From Pyropia haitanensis (Eukaryota; Rhodophyta; Bangiophyceae; Bangiales; Bangiaceae), in assembly GCA_008729055.1 (NCBI GenBank), contig SDUX01000008.1:5357756-5421755 (forward strand): 64,000 bases of DNA, given 5' to 3'. Shown here piece after piece: positions 11,477-23,644 of this stretch; the first letter of the stretch is position 1; every line of letters begins with the position of its first letter. The position numbers and the translations under genes were made by a program. The notes under the pieces are model-generated. The model was not told where the DNA came from and made no database searches. It was given only the letters and a program-made list of their open reading frames with translations.

Positions 11477-12344
11477 CACAGTAAGGTTGCCGGGGGTGGG
11501 TGCGTCCGCCGAAGGAGTCGGCAGCGTCACTAAGGCAGACGGGAAAGAACGCCCCACCACACCCGGGCGGAAGGGGAGCTCGAGAGGAGAAAGGAGCAGA
11601 GGCGGACGGGCGACGAGCGCCATCGCCGGGGACAAAACAGGCAACGCGAGAGGCACCCGCCTCAGTGGTGCACATCACGACGATACCGACGGCCGGCAGG
11701 GGGGGGGGGGGGCGGGGGGGGGGGGTGGGGGGAAGAGAGGCGAAAATCACTAAGATATGGACAGCCGGGGGGGGGGGGGAGGCGGAGTAGGCTGTAGCAG
11801 TACGGCTACGCCGACCCACAACTTGTGGGGGCGACACACGCACGCTCGGGTCCCAACTTGGAACACCGGAAGCAACCCGTGCAACACCAACACGCGACTT
11901 GCGTGTGACGAGTGGCCGACTCGCCAAGGCACGAACAAGATGTGTCGGAGCCAGACGGAGTTTACTTGGCAGCCAAGGGGGGCCCTCCCCGCCTTGCAGT
12001 CCCGCGCATATAAACCCTCGTGTGCACGCATGCGCGCGCACACCCCTCGCAAAACACGCAAAAAATGAACACTCAGACCACCCAATAAAAAGGCTCCACA
12101 ATCAAAGCAAGCAAGCGTAGAAATCCGTCTGGCTCCCGCGCAAAAATCCCCAAGATACGAACCACTGCAATACTCTGCAAACGGGGTGCCGAAAGTCCCA
12201 GTCGGAATTTCGAGCTGAAATCGGAATATTTCACTCATGGGTCGGGTGAAATCCAAGCTCAATTCTGAGCCACTTGCTCCGAATATTCAAACCCAGATTC
12301 GGGGTTTGTCACATAGGCGACGCGTGTTCCACCCTGTGTGGGCC

Positions 12345-12866
12345 ACACCACCACGACTTCGACAGCCGTTGCGCCCACTCCATTAGAGTCTCTGAAGGTT
12401 CGCCTTTGCATCTCGCCACGCGGCCACCAAAAGGAGGCCGCATGGAAAAAGCACTCGCGCTTCCCTGCGGATCAACCCTACCCTTGACGTTTTTACCATC
12501 CATGTACCACTACGTACACTGCTGCGTCCTGAACGATTGCTCGCTCTCACCTCTCGGCGGACCGCGGTAGTCAAAGGCCTGGCGGGCACTCCCCGACAAT
12601 TTAGAAGTGTATGATGGGGGCTCATTGATTCTCCCAAAAGAAAATAGGTTCCCATCTTTTGCCTGCTTCCACAAGTCAAACAGAATAGCACGGCGGGAAA
12701 CGACAAGATCCTCCCAGAGTATGCTGGTCGCTCTCGTTGTGTGCCGGACCTGCTTCCGGAAAGAGACATCTGGCGCTGTTTTATTTTAACGAGGGCTTGA
12801 CGCTTCACGCGGTGCGCCTGTGCATGCGATGAGAGCACGAGGCGAGCAACGAGTGGAACTAGGTTC
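12345..12866 (-). other. Group I intron (S516-type) core, copy 2
   Basis: Same elements as in copy 1, shifted by 6875 bp: splice-site U at 12867, guide GCCAGA at about 12769-12774, R-like and S-like elements at about 12388-12397 and 12356-12360. Again no 18S 3' exon follows. A remnant of the S-like end is kept in unit 3 up to 26618. Confidence 0.7.
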
Positions 12867-13432
12867 ACCAGACTTGCCCTCCAATGGATCCTCGATAAGG
12901 GATTTAAATTGTTCTCATTCCAATTAGAAGGCCCAAAGGGCCCCCTATTGTTATTTTTTGTCACTACCTCCCCGAGTCGGGATTGGGTAATTTGCGCGCC
13001 TGCTGCCTTCCTTGGATGTGGTAGCCGTTTCTCAGGCTCCCTCTCCGGAATCGAACCCTAATTCCCCGTTACCCGTCGACACCATGGTAGACCAATACTC
13101 TACCATCGAAAGTCGATAGGGCAGAAATTTGAATGAGCAGTCGCCGGCACAAGGCCATGCGATCCGACAAGTTATTGTGAATCATCTCAAAGCGCTCTGG
13201 AAGGAGCACGATGGTTTTTTATCCAAAAAATACCACCCTTCATGAGTCGGGCGTTGCGGCATGTATTAGCTCTAGAATTACTACGGTTATCCAAGTAGTG
13301 TGGTTCTCAAAGGAACTATAACTGTTTTAATGAGCCATTCGCAGTTTCACGTGTATAAAAGTGTTTATACTTAGACATGCATGGCTTAATCTTTGAGACA
13401 AGCATATGACTACTGGCAGGATCAACCAGGTA
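12867..13432 (-). rRNA. 18S rRNA, 5' exon only (copy 2)
   Basis: The same 566 nt as at 5992-6557, with no difference noticed by eye, and cut at the same S516 position. Confidence 0.92.
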
Positions 13433-16400
13433 AATAGGTACATGTACTTTGAGGAAAAAAAAAAAAAGGGCGGGAGAGCCAGCCACGCGATGGGCGGAAA
13501 ATGTCAAAAGGGCAATGCATCTCCCATCGCAGGCGGGGCGGCACTTCCTTTTTTTTTTTTTTTCTCTTGTACCAAGTCGCTGGCAAACGGCAGGGATGTG
13601 CCTATATTGCAAGGCAATCCACGTGCGCCGTCGCCCGCGGCACATCTGCTCAAGCATTTTCTCCTTGTTGCAGGTGCGTCTTTTTTTTTCCGTACAAAAA
13701 TGATGGATCGTGGGGTGGGCCAGCAGAGGCCGTTGTCTTGGAAAATCCGCGCGTGACCCCACGACGGTTTCGTAACGGCGCACCTTTGCTCTCTGCTGGG
13801 TTTTTCTTGGCGGTTTTTTTGTTCTTCCCGCGCTTTTTTGCCCCTTTTTCCCCCCCCGCGCCATCCCAGCATAGTAATGCCAACCGACGAGCGGTCGACA
13901 GGTCACTTGTGTGAGGAATCTTCACACTTGTTCGTTATTTTCCTTCCTCTCCAGTCGAACCGGATGGTACTGCGCAGTCCCCCCAAGTACGAGAGACTGT
14001 GCCGACTACTTTGTGAGGACCCCCCCCCTGTACCCCCACCGCCCGTTCCCGCCACCAAAAAAAAGGTAACGGTCGGGTGTGTGTGTGGGGATGGCGGGAG
14101 ACAAGCCACTCACTCAGAGACGTTTCTTGAGGAGGCCGCCCTTTTTTTCTTATAAAAAAAAAAGGGCACTTTCCCAAGGTATGTATGCGAGGTAAAGGCG
14201 CGCGAAGTGAGCGCCTAAACCTCTTCCATTGTTTTGTCATCAACTGGAAGGTGTACCCCCATGGCAAAACGTTTTTCCCCAAACAAGGTCGTAGCATGGA
14301 TAGAGGAGCAAGCAAGGACTTTTTGTCCCCCCCTTGTCCTGTACCTACTCATGCACTCCGCGTATATATGTGCACCTCATATATACTCTTAGAGCCTCAG
14401 GCTGTTTTTTTTGAATCAAAAAAAACACGCCAGGCTTGATACCGTCGAAAAAAAAAAAGAGGCCGCGCGAGTCTCAGACAGATGATCTTCTCAAGCGTTA
14501 TCGGCCAGAGCCCAAGCCTGGAAACACTAAATAAGAACAGACAGGAAAAAAAAGGCCCCAGCCGGCGTTCCTCCCAAGAGTGCAACGTACACAATACATC
14601 ATGCGGCTTTCAGGCGAACACCCATGCGAGTGGCGAAGCTCACACTCTGCATTCTTACGCAAGGGCCCCGCCTCAAGAAATCATACGCTCTAGCTAGGAA
14701 CTTTTGTCCCTGCCTGCCTTCCTTATGCCAGACCCAGCTCTGGTCTTTTGCTTGGGAAAAAAGGGACTTCCCTCCCTGCTCCCTCTTTCGACATGGAGAA
14801 AAACTCCCGTTCGGTGCCCTGGGCTAAGGAGCACCTTGAACCAGGCCGTCCACCCGGGAAAAGAGATGGACGGCGCCTCAGAAACAAAAAAGAATGGACC
14901 CCTTTGCGCTACACGGAGATATGTCCATAGACGGGGCTGCGACGATACGACGCCCTCCAAGGGAAACGTTAACGCTTCAATATGCGGATTGATACCACAG
15001 CCAAGGACTGTGATAGCGCGCCCGCTACAACAAATGATACCACGCCCCGGTAGGGGGTCGAGCAGAGCTCCAGAATATTCCCATAGACCGTCACGGGTAA
15101 AGATGCCGTCCACCACAGGAACGCACAACTTAAGGATTTCGGCATGGCTAAGCAGCCTCCTCAGAGCGGCACTTGGGGAGGGGACGCCACCCATCAACCC
15201 GCCAGCTTCCCCGTTACAAAAAACGGCACAACGGTGGCACTCCTGTCCGCCGTATAACAATACCCCGGTTCCAATGGAAATGACCCCCTTTCTCATAACG
15301 GATAGGCTTATGGCGAATCTCCGCGTTACTAGTATACAGCCTTAGTATACGTTCAGGGGGCAAGCGCTTTTTTCGCAAACCATCAAGACCGGTTTGTGAT
15401 ATCATAAGGAGACCCGGTTTCCCCAATTCTTTCGTATCGTCCCAACGGACCACCGTCAATGAGGCGAGAAAGGCAGACGGGTAACCAAACCCTTCCCCCG
15501 TTTCTCATTCACGACGGGTGCCCTACCACAGCTTGGGGCATTTCTACAAGAGCCCCCTTTTTTTTTGCCCAACGGACCCTTCCCAAGCGCAAAAAAAGGG
15601 GGCGCACACGTGCAGTGGTCTGGTACCAGCGTTGCACTCGTATAGGAAGTCAATACGGAACGATATGGACGGGTCCACAAGGTCATGACGACGGCCTGCG
15701 GTATTTTTTTTTTTTCCCACAGCGCCTGGTGGGGAGGTGAGCGGACCAATGGAACCTTACTACCAAACCCGCATCCAGACAGTGCGGAAAAAAAAAAAAA
15801 GTACAGGGCGTCCCCAGAGGCTTGCGTCCATCCGAGAAAAAAGGGCACTCATAAGCTGGCGCGAGCGACAGCGCGCACCCTCTTCCCTTATCCAACCGAC
15901 TGGTGGGGAGGTGAGCGGACCAAATATGGAACCTTACTACCAAACCCGCAATCCATGTCGACGGGACAAAAGTCCAAGGGCGACCCCGCCTTGCGTCCTC
16001 ATTGGAGTACCCTTTTTTCTATGAAAAAACACTCATAAGCTGCCGCCACCGCGCGCGCCCTTTTGTTCTTATCCAACCGACTGGTGGGGAGGTGAGCGGA
16101 CCAATTATGGAACCTTACTACCAAGCCCGCAATCCATGTCGACGGGACAAAATCCAAGGGCGACCTGCGTTGCGTCCTCATTGGAGTGCCGTTCTATAAA
16201 GGCCTTCCGGCGTTACTTGCACCACGCGGTTTCCATACCCCGCTGTCCCCCCCCACACCGCTCTTTGTTATCCAAAGAAAAAAAAAAAGCGAGGTGGAGG
16301 GAGCAGACATCACAAAGGGGAGGTATGCCTTTTTGGATTTTCCTCTCAGTATATAGAGAGCACAAAAAAGGCATACCAACGCATGCCCCCCATGAGGCCG

Positions 16401-16911
16401 CTGGCGCCGCGGCAGCGTGCGCGAGCTGCCCCGGTGGCGCGGCGAGGCGGCCTCTCCCCGCGCTCCTCCTCCTCCCCTCTCCTCCCCTCTCCCCCCCCCC
16501 GACGCGTGCATGGAGTCGGGCTGTACGCGTCACCGCCGTGGCGGCGACGATGATGCTCAGCCGGCGGCGGCGCGGCCCGCCCGCGGCGCCCGCGATTGGC
16601 GGGCAGCCGACGCCGCGTCGCCGCGCCCTTCCCGTCACGCCCCCTGCCTGCCAGTGGCACGACTCGCGGCGGCGGCAGTTCTGTGTGCGCCGGCCGCAGC
16701 GGCGGCGGCCGCGCCCGGCTGCCGCCGGTTGCTGGTGCGGTGGTCGTCCGCGGGGGAGTGGGCGAACGGCGACAGGGGGGTGTGGGTAGGGGGCGGGGGT
16801 GGCGTCCGGTACGGGTCAGCCGCCCGGGCGGGCGCTGCCGGCGGCGGGCCGCTGGCACCACCATCGAAGCGGTGGGGGACGATGCCACTCGCAGTTTGTT
16901 GAAGATAAAAA
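13433..16911. other. Spacer of the array unit, copy 3
   Basis: Same spacer as in units 1 and 2, including the hairpins and the three subrepeats at about 15726-16185. No gene is supported. Confidence 0.6.
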
Positions 16912-18013
16912 TTAAACAGGACAGGACTCGGCTGCCGCTGTCCCCCTATCTACGCACCTCCGTGCAGACACCCGCCCCTCCCCCGCCCCCCCCCCCCCCC
17001 CCCCTCCATGCTGTTCAAACTTCCCCGCACCGCCCAGGCCGCCCACGAACGTCACGACCAGCGCAGTGCGCAGGCCTTGCGACCCCACTGGTACGCCATA
17101 TACGTCAGCTCCCAGCCCAGGGGCGACCCGGGGTGCACCAAGTGCGCGTATGTACGTGCGGTTCAGCGACGCGTCCAACCCAAAGTCTCCGGGATAAGGG
17201 AGGCCTTCCACTATGCCTACGGGGTTACAGTGTCCTTCCCTCGCATGAAACAAACGCATACTCACCATAAACCTCTCCGCACGCGCTAAGAAAAACGGTC
17301 CGGACCCACACGGGCGCAGACAACGCGTCGCACGACACTTGTTTAGGATCGTCGCGAACCGGACATCTTGTGCCCGCCGCATACGATGGCATGACATGAT
17401 GGCCGCGTCCTCGACCTCGCTGAGGACGGCGTCCGCGACAGAGTGGTAGTAAATGCCTGGCGGCGCCGACCACATAACGACGAGCGTGACGCGAGAGCGG
17501 TCCACCGTCCTCAGCACCTCTCGAAAGCGCGTACGCAGCGAGGAAGCGTAGTGCGCGCGCTTGGCGCAGAAGCTCGCCTTCAGCCCGACGGCGCTCTCGC
17601 AGCGACCGACGCCCACGGCCATATGCGCTCCGGACGTCCCGTCAGGGTCCCATACAACAAGCGCGTACAGGCACGCGGCCCACGTCGACGGCAGCCGGCG
17701 GTCGCCAGCGCGGTTCGGGCCGACCGCCCAGCCCGCCGGCCCCAAGCAGGGCTCGACACGCTCCGCGCAAGCCTGCTCTGCGGTCGCGTGCAGTAGGTCC
17801 TCGACGCCGGTGACGTGCGCCGCTTCTGCCGCGTCCACAACAGCCGACCGGTCGAGATGCATGCGCCCGTCTTGCAGCGCCTGTACGTATCCGCGGTGGT
17901 CTTGTTCAGACGGAGCAGGTTGCGTCGGCGCCACGGCGGGCGGCGCGGGAACGGCGGCCGCGGCAGTGGTCGCCGCCGCAGCAGGGGCGGGCACGGGGCC
18001 CAGCGGGGGAAGC
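16912..18013 (-). pseudogene. Array ORF, copy 3, 3' part (disrupted by retrotransposon)
   Basis: Carries the globular C-terminal part of the 468-aa protein (from about residue 115). It is cut at 18013, where the LTR element begins. The altered C run at 16984-17004 also changes the C-terminal frame, so the tail differs from copy 2. Confidence 0.7.
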
Positions 18014-18875
18014 TGTGAGGCACCACCCACACACGGGCAGCCCTCAACGTACTGGCGCCGGTGTCAGCAACCCGTGCACCAATGAGGATGCCGGGCGCGG
18101 GGAAGGTGACGGGTGGGATGACGGTGATGGGGGTGGGGAAGAGGATGGGCGTGACGTCGGTGAGGGTCGAGGGGGTCGAAGGTAAAGGAGGTCTTTTTGT
18201 CTCTGTCTGTGGTTGTTCCCCCCGAGGTCTCTCCCGGTGGCGCCCACACTCACGCATTATATACCCCCAGGGGGGCACCCAGGGTGCCCCAAAGCATGCA
18301 ATTGCCCGTCGTGCCGGTGGACGGCACCAAAGCTCTCAAAACAAAGCATGGGCTCTCAGAACAAAGCAAGGGTGGGCGTGTGCGCCCCAAGGCGCCCCAC
18401 CAGAAAGCCCCAAACGGGGGGGGGACGGTGTGCGGCGCTCGTAGCGCCGCGCGGCTGGCCCCACGCGCCATTCGACCCGAAAAGCCTCAGAGGCGTGTAA
18501 GCAGACGCCAGTCTTCGGGTCGAATATCTCCCGTGGGTCAGCAAGTCTTGTCGCTCCCATTGGTCCACGGGGAGATTGTTCCGGCTTGCTGACGCGTCAG
18601 AGATGTGGCTCGTCTTTTGGTCCGTTAGTCCGTTGATCCGTTGGAGACTGTACCCGTCGGCAGATGAGTCAGGGTAGTGTCGGTTAGCCAATCCGCGGCT
18701 CCCGTGCTGACCGTCCGTTAGTAGTAGATTATCGGACGGACACCGCGGCATGCCCCAGATTACTTTGGAGTTGATGCGTCTTGGAAGGAGTTGGCTGAGA
18801 AGGACAGGGAAGGAGAGGCCCCAGTCCTTATCCCCTAGGCTCCAGTCTTGGGGATTTAAGGGGCATATCTTTACA
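18014..18875 (-). repeat. 3' LTR
   Basis: 862 bp, identical to the other LTR apart from T at 18871. U3 holds a 12-bp hairpin (ATTCGACCCGAA with its complement, about 18469-18526), interleaved stems at 18526-18593, and a ~21-bp tandem duplication near 18330-18370. A TATATAAT box on the minus strand is at 18256-18263. Confidence 0.95.
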
Positions 18876-18888
18876 CCTCCCCCCCCTT
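18876..18888 (-). promoter_or_regulatory. Polypurine tract (plus-strand primer)
   Basis: AAGGGGGGGGAGG on the minus strand, directly next to the 3' LTR. The pol stop codon TAA at 18887-18889 overlaps its start. Confidence 0.8.
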
Positions 18889-21800
18889 AGGACGCGCGGC
18901 GCAGGAAAGCGTCCAACACCTCAGGTGCGTTCGCAAGGTCTTGCTTGGTCAGCCAGGAGTTCTCGCTGACGTCACAGCCTTTCCACTTGACCAGGTACTG
19001 TAGTCGTCCACGGCGCTTTCGTGACCTTATGATGGAGTCGACTTCGTACTCGACAGAACCGTCCGGAAATGCCACCGGAGGCGGAACGGGAGGAAGTCGG
19101 CCATAAGGATCAGCGCGGTACGGCTTCAGCAAGCTCGCATGAAAGGCGTTGTGAACCTTGCGATCGAGCACCGCTTGGGGAAGATCCAGGCGGAACGTCA
19201 CATCGTTGATACTCTCAGTGACGCGGTACGGTCCTGAGTACTTGGGCATCAGCTTGCGAGCGCCTTGGAAAGCATCTGGCATAAGGTGTTTGGTACTTAG
19301 TAGCACCAGATCGTCCACGGCGATCTTGCAAGGTCGGCGATGGCGATTTGCGTACGCCGAGCGCGCCTCATTTGCACTCTTGATGGCTGAGATGGCAGTC
19401 TCTTGAGCATGTTGGAGACCGCTTAGCCAGTCAGACACTGCAGGCATGCTTGACTCTGAGTTTTCGAGGATGTCCATTGGTACCGTCTTAGGTTCGAATC
19501 CGTAGTTCAGGAAGAAAGGGGAGTACGTTGTAACAGCATTTGGCGACCGGTTGTAGGCTACTTCGGCAGCAACCAGAAAAAGGTCCCAATCGCCTTGGTG
19601 ATGGTTGACAAAGTTTCGCAGGATTTCTTCGATCTTCTTGTTCATGATCTCAGTTTGTCCGTCGGTTTGCGGGTGGTACGCTGAAGAGGCCTTGATCTTG
19701 ACCTTGAGAATCTCCGTGAGCGACTGCCAGAAGTTGGAGAAGAAAATGCGGTCCCTGTCGCAGACAACATCAGCTGGGAGTCCGTGGTGTCGATAGACGT
19801 GATCATGGTAGAGCTGAGCTGCGACTGGCGCCGTACAGTCTGGCTTCATAGGGGCGAGGCGAATCATCTTGGAGAGGCGGTCGACAACGACGTAAATCCC
19901 GTTGTGGCCTCTTGGAGTCAGAGGAAGAGGCGTGATAAAGTCCATGGAGACACTTGCCCATCGTTGGCTCGGGGGGTCCAAGGGTTTGAGGTGACCCAGA
20001 GGTGAATGGGTGCTAGCCTTGTTCCGCTGGCACAAATCACATGTTTGTACGTATCTTTGGATGTCTTTCCGCATTGTCTTCCAGTAGTACTTGGAAGAGA
20101 TAACCTTGGTTGTTTTCTTGACTCCCATGTGCCCTTGGCACGGGACATCATGGTAGTCGTGGAGTAGTCTTTGGCGTAAAGTACCGACGGGGATACACGT
20201 ACGGTCACCTCGTTTCAACAACCTCATGTGTAGCCGGTAGGGAGATACCGGGTCTTTGACTAGGTCGGCAAACTCGGGGTCCGCGTCGTACTCTTGTCTT
20301 AAGGTGGCAAGGTCTTGATCACTTTGGTTGATGGTCATGAGGTTGTTGATTTCAGTTTTCTTGGGGAGTTCTTCAATGGTCTTGGTCAGCACGCGACTAA
20401 GAAGGTCTTGATTGGGGGCGTGCTTGTCGGGAGCATCTTGTGGCTGCCTGGAAAGGGCATCAGCCACGGGGTTCGAAGTGCCCTTGATTGGGACAATTTT
20501 GAACTGGAACTGGTCCAGAAACTCCAGCCACTTGACTTGGCGATCGTTCAGCTTCTCTTGGGTGCTTAGGTATCTCAGGGACTCATGGTCGGTGTGGACC
20601 TCAAAGGGTCTTCCGTAGAGGTAGCAGCGCCAATGCCGGATAGCTTGTACGACTGCAAGCAGTTCTCTTTCACGAATGCTGTAGCGCTGCTCGTGGATGT
20701 TGAGGGTTAACGAGAAGTACGCCACTGGACGCCGTCCGCGTCCATCATCTTGCTCAAGGACTGCGCCCACAGCATACCCGCTGGCATCTGTAGACACGTA
20801 GATTGGGTATCTCTTGTCGAAAGGCCTTAGCACCGGTGCGCTTGTCGTTAGGTCCTGCAGCTGCTCAAAGGCTTTCTGGGCGTCGGGTGTCCACTCGAAG
20901 TCGACATTCCCAGTCAGCCTTGTTAGCGGCGTAGCTACGGCAGCCATTCCCTTGATGAATCTTCGATAGAAGTTGACCATACCGAGGAAAGATTGTACAT
21001 CCTTTTTGCTCCTCGGTGTTGCCCACGTACGGATGGCTTGGACCTTGTAGTCTTCCATAGAGAAGCCTTTCTCGGAGATGACGTGGCCAAGGTAGTCCAC
21101 AGTAGTTCGAGCGAACTGGCACTTGCTCAGCTTGGCGTAGAGCTTGTGTTCTCGTAATTTCTCGAGTGCTAATCGTAGGTGCTTGAGGTGATCGTCGTAA
21201 GTTTCGCTGTAGACTAGGATGTCGTCGAGGTAGACACAGATGAAGTCGTACAGATAGGGTCGGAAGACATCGTTCATTAGGTTCATGAAGACCGCGGGTG
21301 CATTTGTCAGACCAAAGGGTACGACGGTGAACTCATAGAATCCGTACTTGGTTCGAAACGCCGTCAAAGGTATTGTTTCTGGGTCAAGGCGAATCTGGTG
21401 ATAGCCAGAGCGGAGGTCGATCTTTGTAAAGTACTTGGCCTTTCGCAGTTGGTCAAAGATGTCGTCGATGCGTGGTAGTGGGTACGCGTTCTTGATAGTA
21501 GCCTTGTTCAGGGCCCTGTAGTCGATGCACATTCGCCAGCCACCGTCCTTCTTCGCCGCAAAGAGGACGGAAGAGCCCCACGGTGAGGTGCTTGGTTGGA
21601 TGAATCCCTTCCTTATGAGGCCGGCCAGTTGAGTCTTGAGTTCTTCGAGCTCCCATTCGGCTAGTCGGTAAATTCCGCTACGACGCGGTTGGGCGTCATC
21701 GGTCAGCTTGATGCTAAATTTGTGACTGCGCTCAGGAGGGAGTCCGTCGGGGAGCTCGTCTGGGAAGACGTCAGCGTACTCTTTGAGAATCTCTTGAACT

Positions 21801-22423
21801 TCTTTCTTGTCTTCGCCTTGTCCCATCGTAATGGCGTTAATGTCGAAGGTGCTAGAGGGATCTTCCGACTGCAGGTAGATGGCAAAAACAGGGCACCTTT
21901 GAACGAGGTCCCGAGCAAGGCGTTGCCGACTGATCAGAGCTTCGGGCTTCTTGAGGGAGGCAGTGATAGAAATGTTCTTGTGGTTGAACTTGAAGGAGAT
22001 CTTGTTTTTCTTGTTGTTGATTTTGGCGTCCTTGTCATCGCGCCACTTCTTTCCCAGGATGAGGTCGTACGCGCTCAATTCACAAACAGCAAACCGAAGT
22101 CGCTCTTGGTACGGTCCGATGTGAATCTCAAGAGGGTCAACGGTTTCAGCGAGGACATGGGAGCGGCCATCGGGCATGCTTGCCGCGAAGTCCGTTCCTT
22201 TCGTTTTCACATGCAAGGAGGTAACGAGGCGCCTTGAGACGACGTTGATGGGAGATCCGTCGTCGAACAGCACCTTAACAGCTTTTCCATTGACAGAAGC
22301 AGTAGAAAGCAGAAGCCCGAGTCGCGGGCCTTCAAATGGTGACGACATATTTTCAGGAACCGAAGGAGCGTCTTTCACAGATGTTGAGGATTGTTGCTGC
22401 TTCAGTTCCGCTGGCCTTTTGGG
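18887..22423 (-). CDS. pol: Pol polyprotein (protease-RT-RNase H-integrase-chromodomain)
   Basis: Encodes the enzymes for reverse transcription and integration. Counted from the GTG codon at 22378: aspartic protease FDDGSP at ~38-43 (family usually D-T/S-G), RT with [12 protein letters not shown] (~317) and YLDD (~383), RNase H with STDAS (~529), integrase HHCC zinc finger (~740-783) and D,D,E at ~813, 874 and 910, and a C-terminal chromodomain (~1107-1160, LVKWKG). No ATG precedes the frame. It stays open upstream through the gag overlap to a CCCAAAA heptamer at 22417-22423 and sits in the -1 frame relative to gag, so expression as a Gag-Pol fusion by -1 frameshifting is inferred. The first in-frame ATG is at 22348. 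No internal stop was seen. Confidence 0.93.
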   Translation of the reverse strand, partial: PKRPAELKQQQSSTSVKDAPSVPENMSSPFEGPRLGLLLSTASVNGKAVKVLFDDGSPINVVSRRLVTSLHVKTKGTDFAASMPDGRSHVLAETVDPLEIHIGPYQERLRFAVCELSAYDLILGKKWRDDKDAKINNKKNKISFKFNHKNISITASLKKPEALISRQRLARDLVQRCPVFAIYLQSEDPSSTFDINAITMGQGEDKKEVQEILKEYADVFPDELPDGLPPERSHKFSIKLTDDAQPRRSGIYRLAEWELEELKTQLAGLIRKGFIQPSTSPWGSSVLFAAKKDGGWRMCIDYRALNKATIKNAYPLPRIDDIFDQLRKAKYFTKIDLRSGYHQIRLDPETIPLTAFRTKYGFYEFTVVPFGLTNAPAVFMNLMNDVFRPYLYDFICVYLDDILVYSETYDDHLKHLRLALEKLREHKLYAKLSKCQFARTTVDYLGHVISEKGFSMEDYKVQAIRTWATPRSKKDVQSFLGMVNFYRRFIKGMAAVATPLTRLTGNVDFEWTPDAQKAFEQLQDLTTSAPVLRPFDKRYPIYVSTDASGYAVGAVLEQDDGRGRRPVAYFSLTLNIHEQRYSIRERELLAVVQAIRHWRCYLYGRPFEVHTDHESLRYLSTQEKLNDRQVKWLEFLDQFQFKIVPIKGTSNPVADALSRQPQDAPDKHAPNQDLLSRVLTKTIEELPKKTEINNLMTINQSDQDLATLRQEYDADPEFADLVKDPVSPYRLHMRLLKRGDRTCIPVGTLRQRLLHDYHDVPCQGHMGVKKTTKVISSKYYWKTMRKDIQRYVQTCDLCQRNKASTHSPLGHLKPLDPPSQRWASVSMDFITPLPLTPRGHNGIYVVVDRLSKMIRLAPMKPDCTAPVAAQLYHDHVYRHHGLPADVVCDRDRIFFSNFWQSLTEILKVKIKASSAYHPQTDGQTEIMNKKIEEILRNFVNHHQGDWDLFLVAAEVAYNRSPNAVTTYSPFFLNYGFEPKTVPMDILENSESSMPAVSDWLSGLQHAQETAISAIKSANEARSAYANRHRRPCKIAVDDLVLLSTKHLMPDAFQGARKLMPKYSGPYRVTESINDVTFRLDLPQAVLDRKVHNAFHASLLKPYRADPYGRLPPVPPPVAFPDGSVEYEVDSIIRSRKRRGRLQYLVKWKGCDVSENSWLTKQDLANAPEVLDAFLRRAS

Positions 22424-23280
22424 CAGTCCTTAGCCATGTGTCCTTTCTCGCGACAGCGAAGGCAGAGACCCTCGCGCATGCAGCGCTGGCGTTCGTCTGG
22501 CGTCAGCTTTTCGATCTTGATGCTGGAAATGTCCATCGGGACAACGCCCATCGTCGGTGGCTTGCCAGAAGTGCTGTTAACATTGCTGGTGATACGGGAC
22601 ACTCCAGCCTTGGCCGCTTCCACGCGCAGGGCGTCCGTCATCAGTGATTCAAGATCGGTGTACGTCTTGAGGCACAGTGCCTGCCAGATGTCGCGCTTCA
22701 GGCCTCGGCTATAGCGGTCGATCTTTTCCGCTTCGGTGATGTCCGGGATGTCCAAGAGGACGCTCAGGAAAGTCCTGTTGAACGTCCCGACGTCCTTGAT
22801 TTGGCGCCATGAGTGCAGCTTGTCCCGCGCCGCCTGCGTCTTGTTCAGAGGGCTGAAGCGACGGATGAGCGCAGCCCGAAAGGTAGCCCAGTCGGGGACC
22901 GCCGTCGTCCGACTGTAGGTATGCCACCAGGTGAACGCTTCACCGTCCAGGTAGGTGCAGGCGATCCGACACGCTTCGTCAGGGTCAGTCAGTCGCACAT
23001 ATGAGTCCATGTGCGAGCACCATGCTTCAATTGTCCCGGGCTTGCCAGAGAACAGCGCGGGCTTATTCGGCCTCGCAGTCGTCGCGCCTCCACTCGAGGC
23101 CTTAGCCTTGGCGTCGGACAGCTGTTTCTTGGCGTCCGCCAATTCAACCTTATGAGCCTCGAGCTCGGCGCTCATCTGCGAGACGAACGCTGTAAGTTGA
23201 TTCCATGACTCCGCGGAGGGTGCGGTTGAGGCCGTTCCCGGATTAATCGGGCTTACAGTCGCAGGATTCGGGGGGTCCAT
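22402..23280 (-). CDS. gag: Gag structural polyprotein
   Basis: A 292-residue protein starting at ATG 23280 ([10 protein letters not shown]). The open frame runs further upstream but without another ATG. An N-terminal coiled-coil-like segment ([18 protein letters not shown]) is followed by a retrotransposon gag core ([22 protein letters not shown]) and a C-terminal CCHC zinc knuckle ([14 protein letters not shown]) that binds the element's RNA. It ends with TGA at 22402-22404, about 13 nt after the slippery heptamer. Gag forms the virus-like particle in which reverse transcription occurs. Confidence 0.9.
   Translation of the reverse strand: MDPPNPATVSPINPGTASTAPSAESWNQLTAFVSQMSAELEAHKVELADAKKQLSDAKAKASSGGATTARPNKPALFSGKPGTIEAWCSHMDSYVRLTDPDEACRIACTYLDGEAFTWWHTYSRTTAVPDWATFRAALIRRFSPLNKTQAARDKLHSWRQIKDVGTFNRTFLSVLLDIPDITEAEKIDRYSRGLKRDIWQALCLKTYTDLESLMTDALRVEAAKAGVSRITSNVNSTSGKPPTMGVVPMDISSIKIEKLTPDERQRCMREGLCLRCREKGHMAKDCPKGQRN
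22417..22423 (-). promoter_or_regulatory. Candidate -1 frameshift heptamer CCCAAAA
   Basis: In the gag frame the codons read TGC CCA AAA, giving C CCA AAA, which fits the X XXY YYZ rule. A one-base back-slip enters the open pol frame (AGG CCA GCG GAA...), 5-7 codons before the gag stop. A downstream stimulatory structure was not assessed. Confidence 0.6.
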
Positions 23281-23644
23281 TGCGTCCTGGGTGAGGTCCG
23301 CAACAATCAAATTAACCCAACAGATCCGGTTTGACTTACTCCGGCAGAGCACGGGGCAAGTCTTACAAGATGTGCAAGTTAATTTGACCGAGCAAAATAG
23401 TGCTGCACTAGCTCTGGACAAGCGTGGCCGTCGTGGCTACCACGTTTCCAAAGATGGACAACACTATTTGATGGGTCACAAGCGATGCGATGAAGCAGAA
23501 TTCGAAGACTCAAATCACGCAATCGGATTTTCCCGCCGGCCGCCGCGCACGGGCCCGAGTCGGGTCGTGCCGGATTTCCACGCGGGGGGATCAAAGGCGG
23601 AAAATCGCGTCTCTTGCACAGATCCTGGGGGGTGTTGCGAGGTG

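Larger units (their letters stand above)
6871..13745 (-). repeat. rDNA-derived tandem unit, copy 2
   Basis: Second complete unit (6875 bp). It is the only copy in which the long minus-strand ORF is uninterrupted, so it is the best reference copy. Confidence 0.9.
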
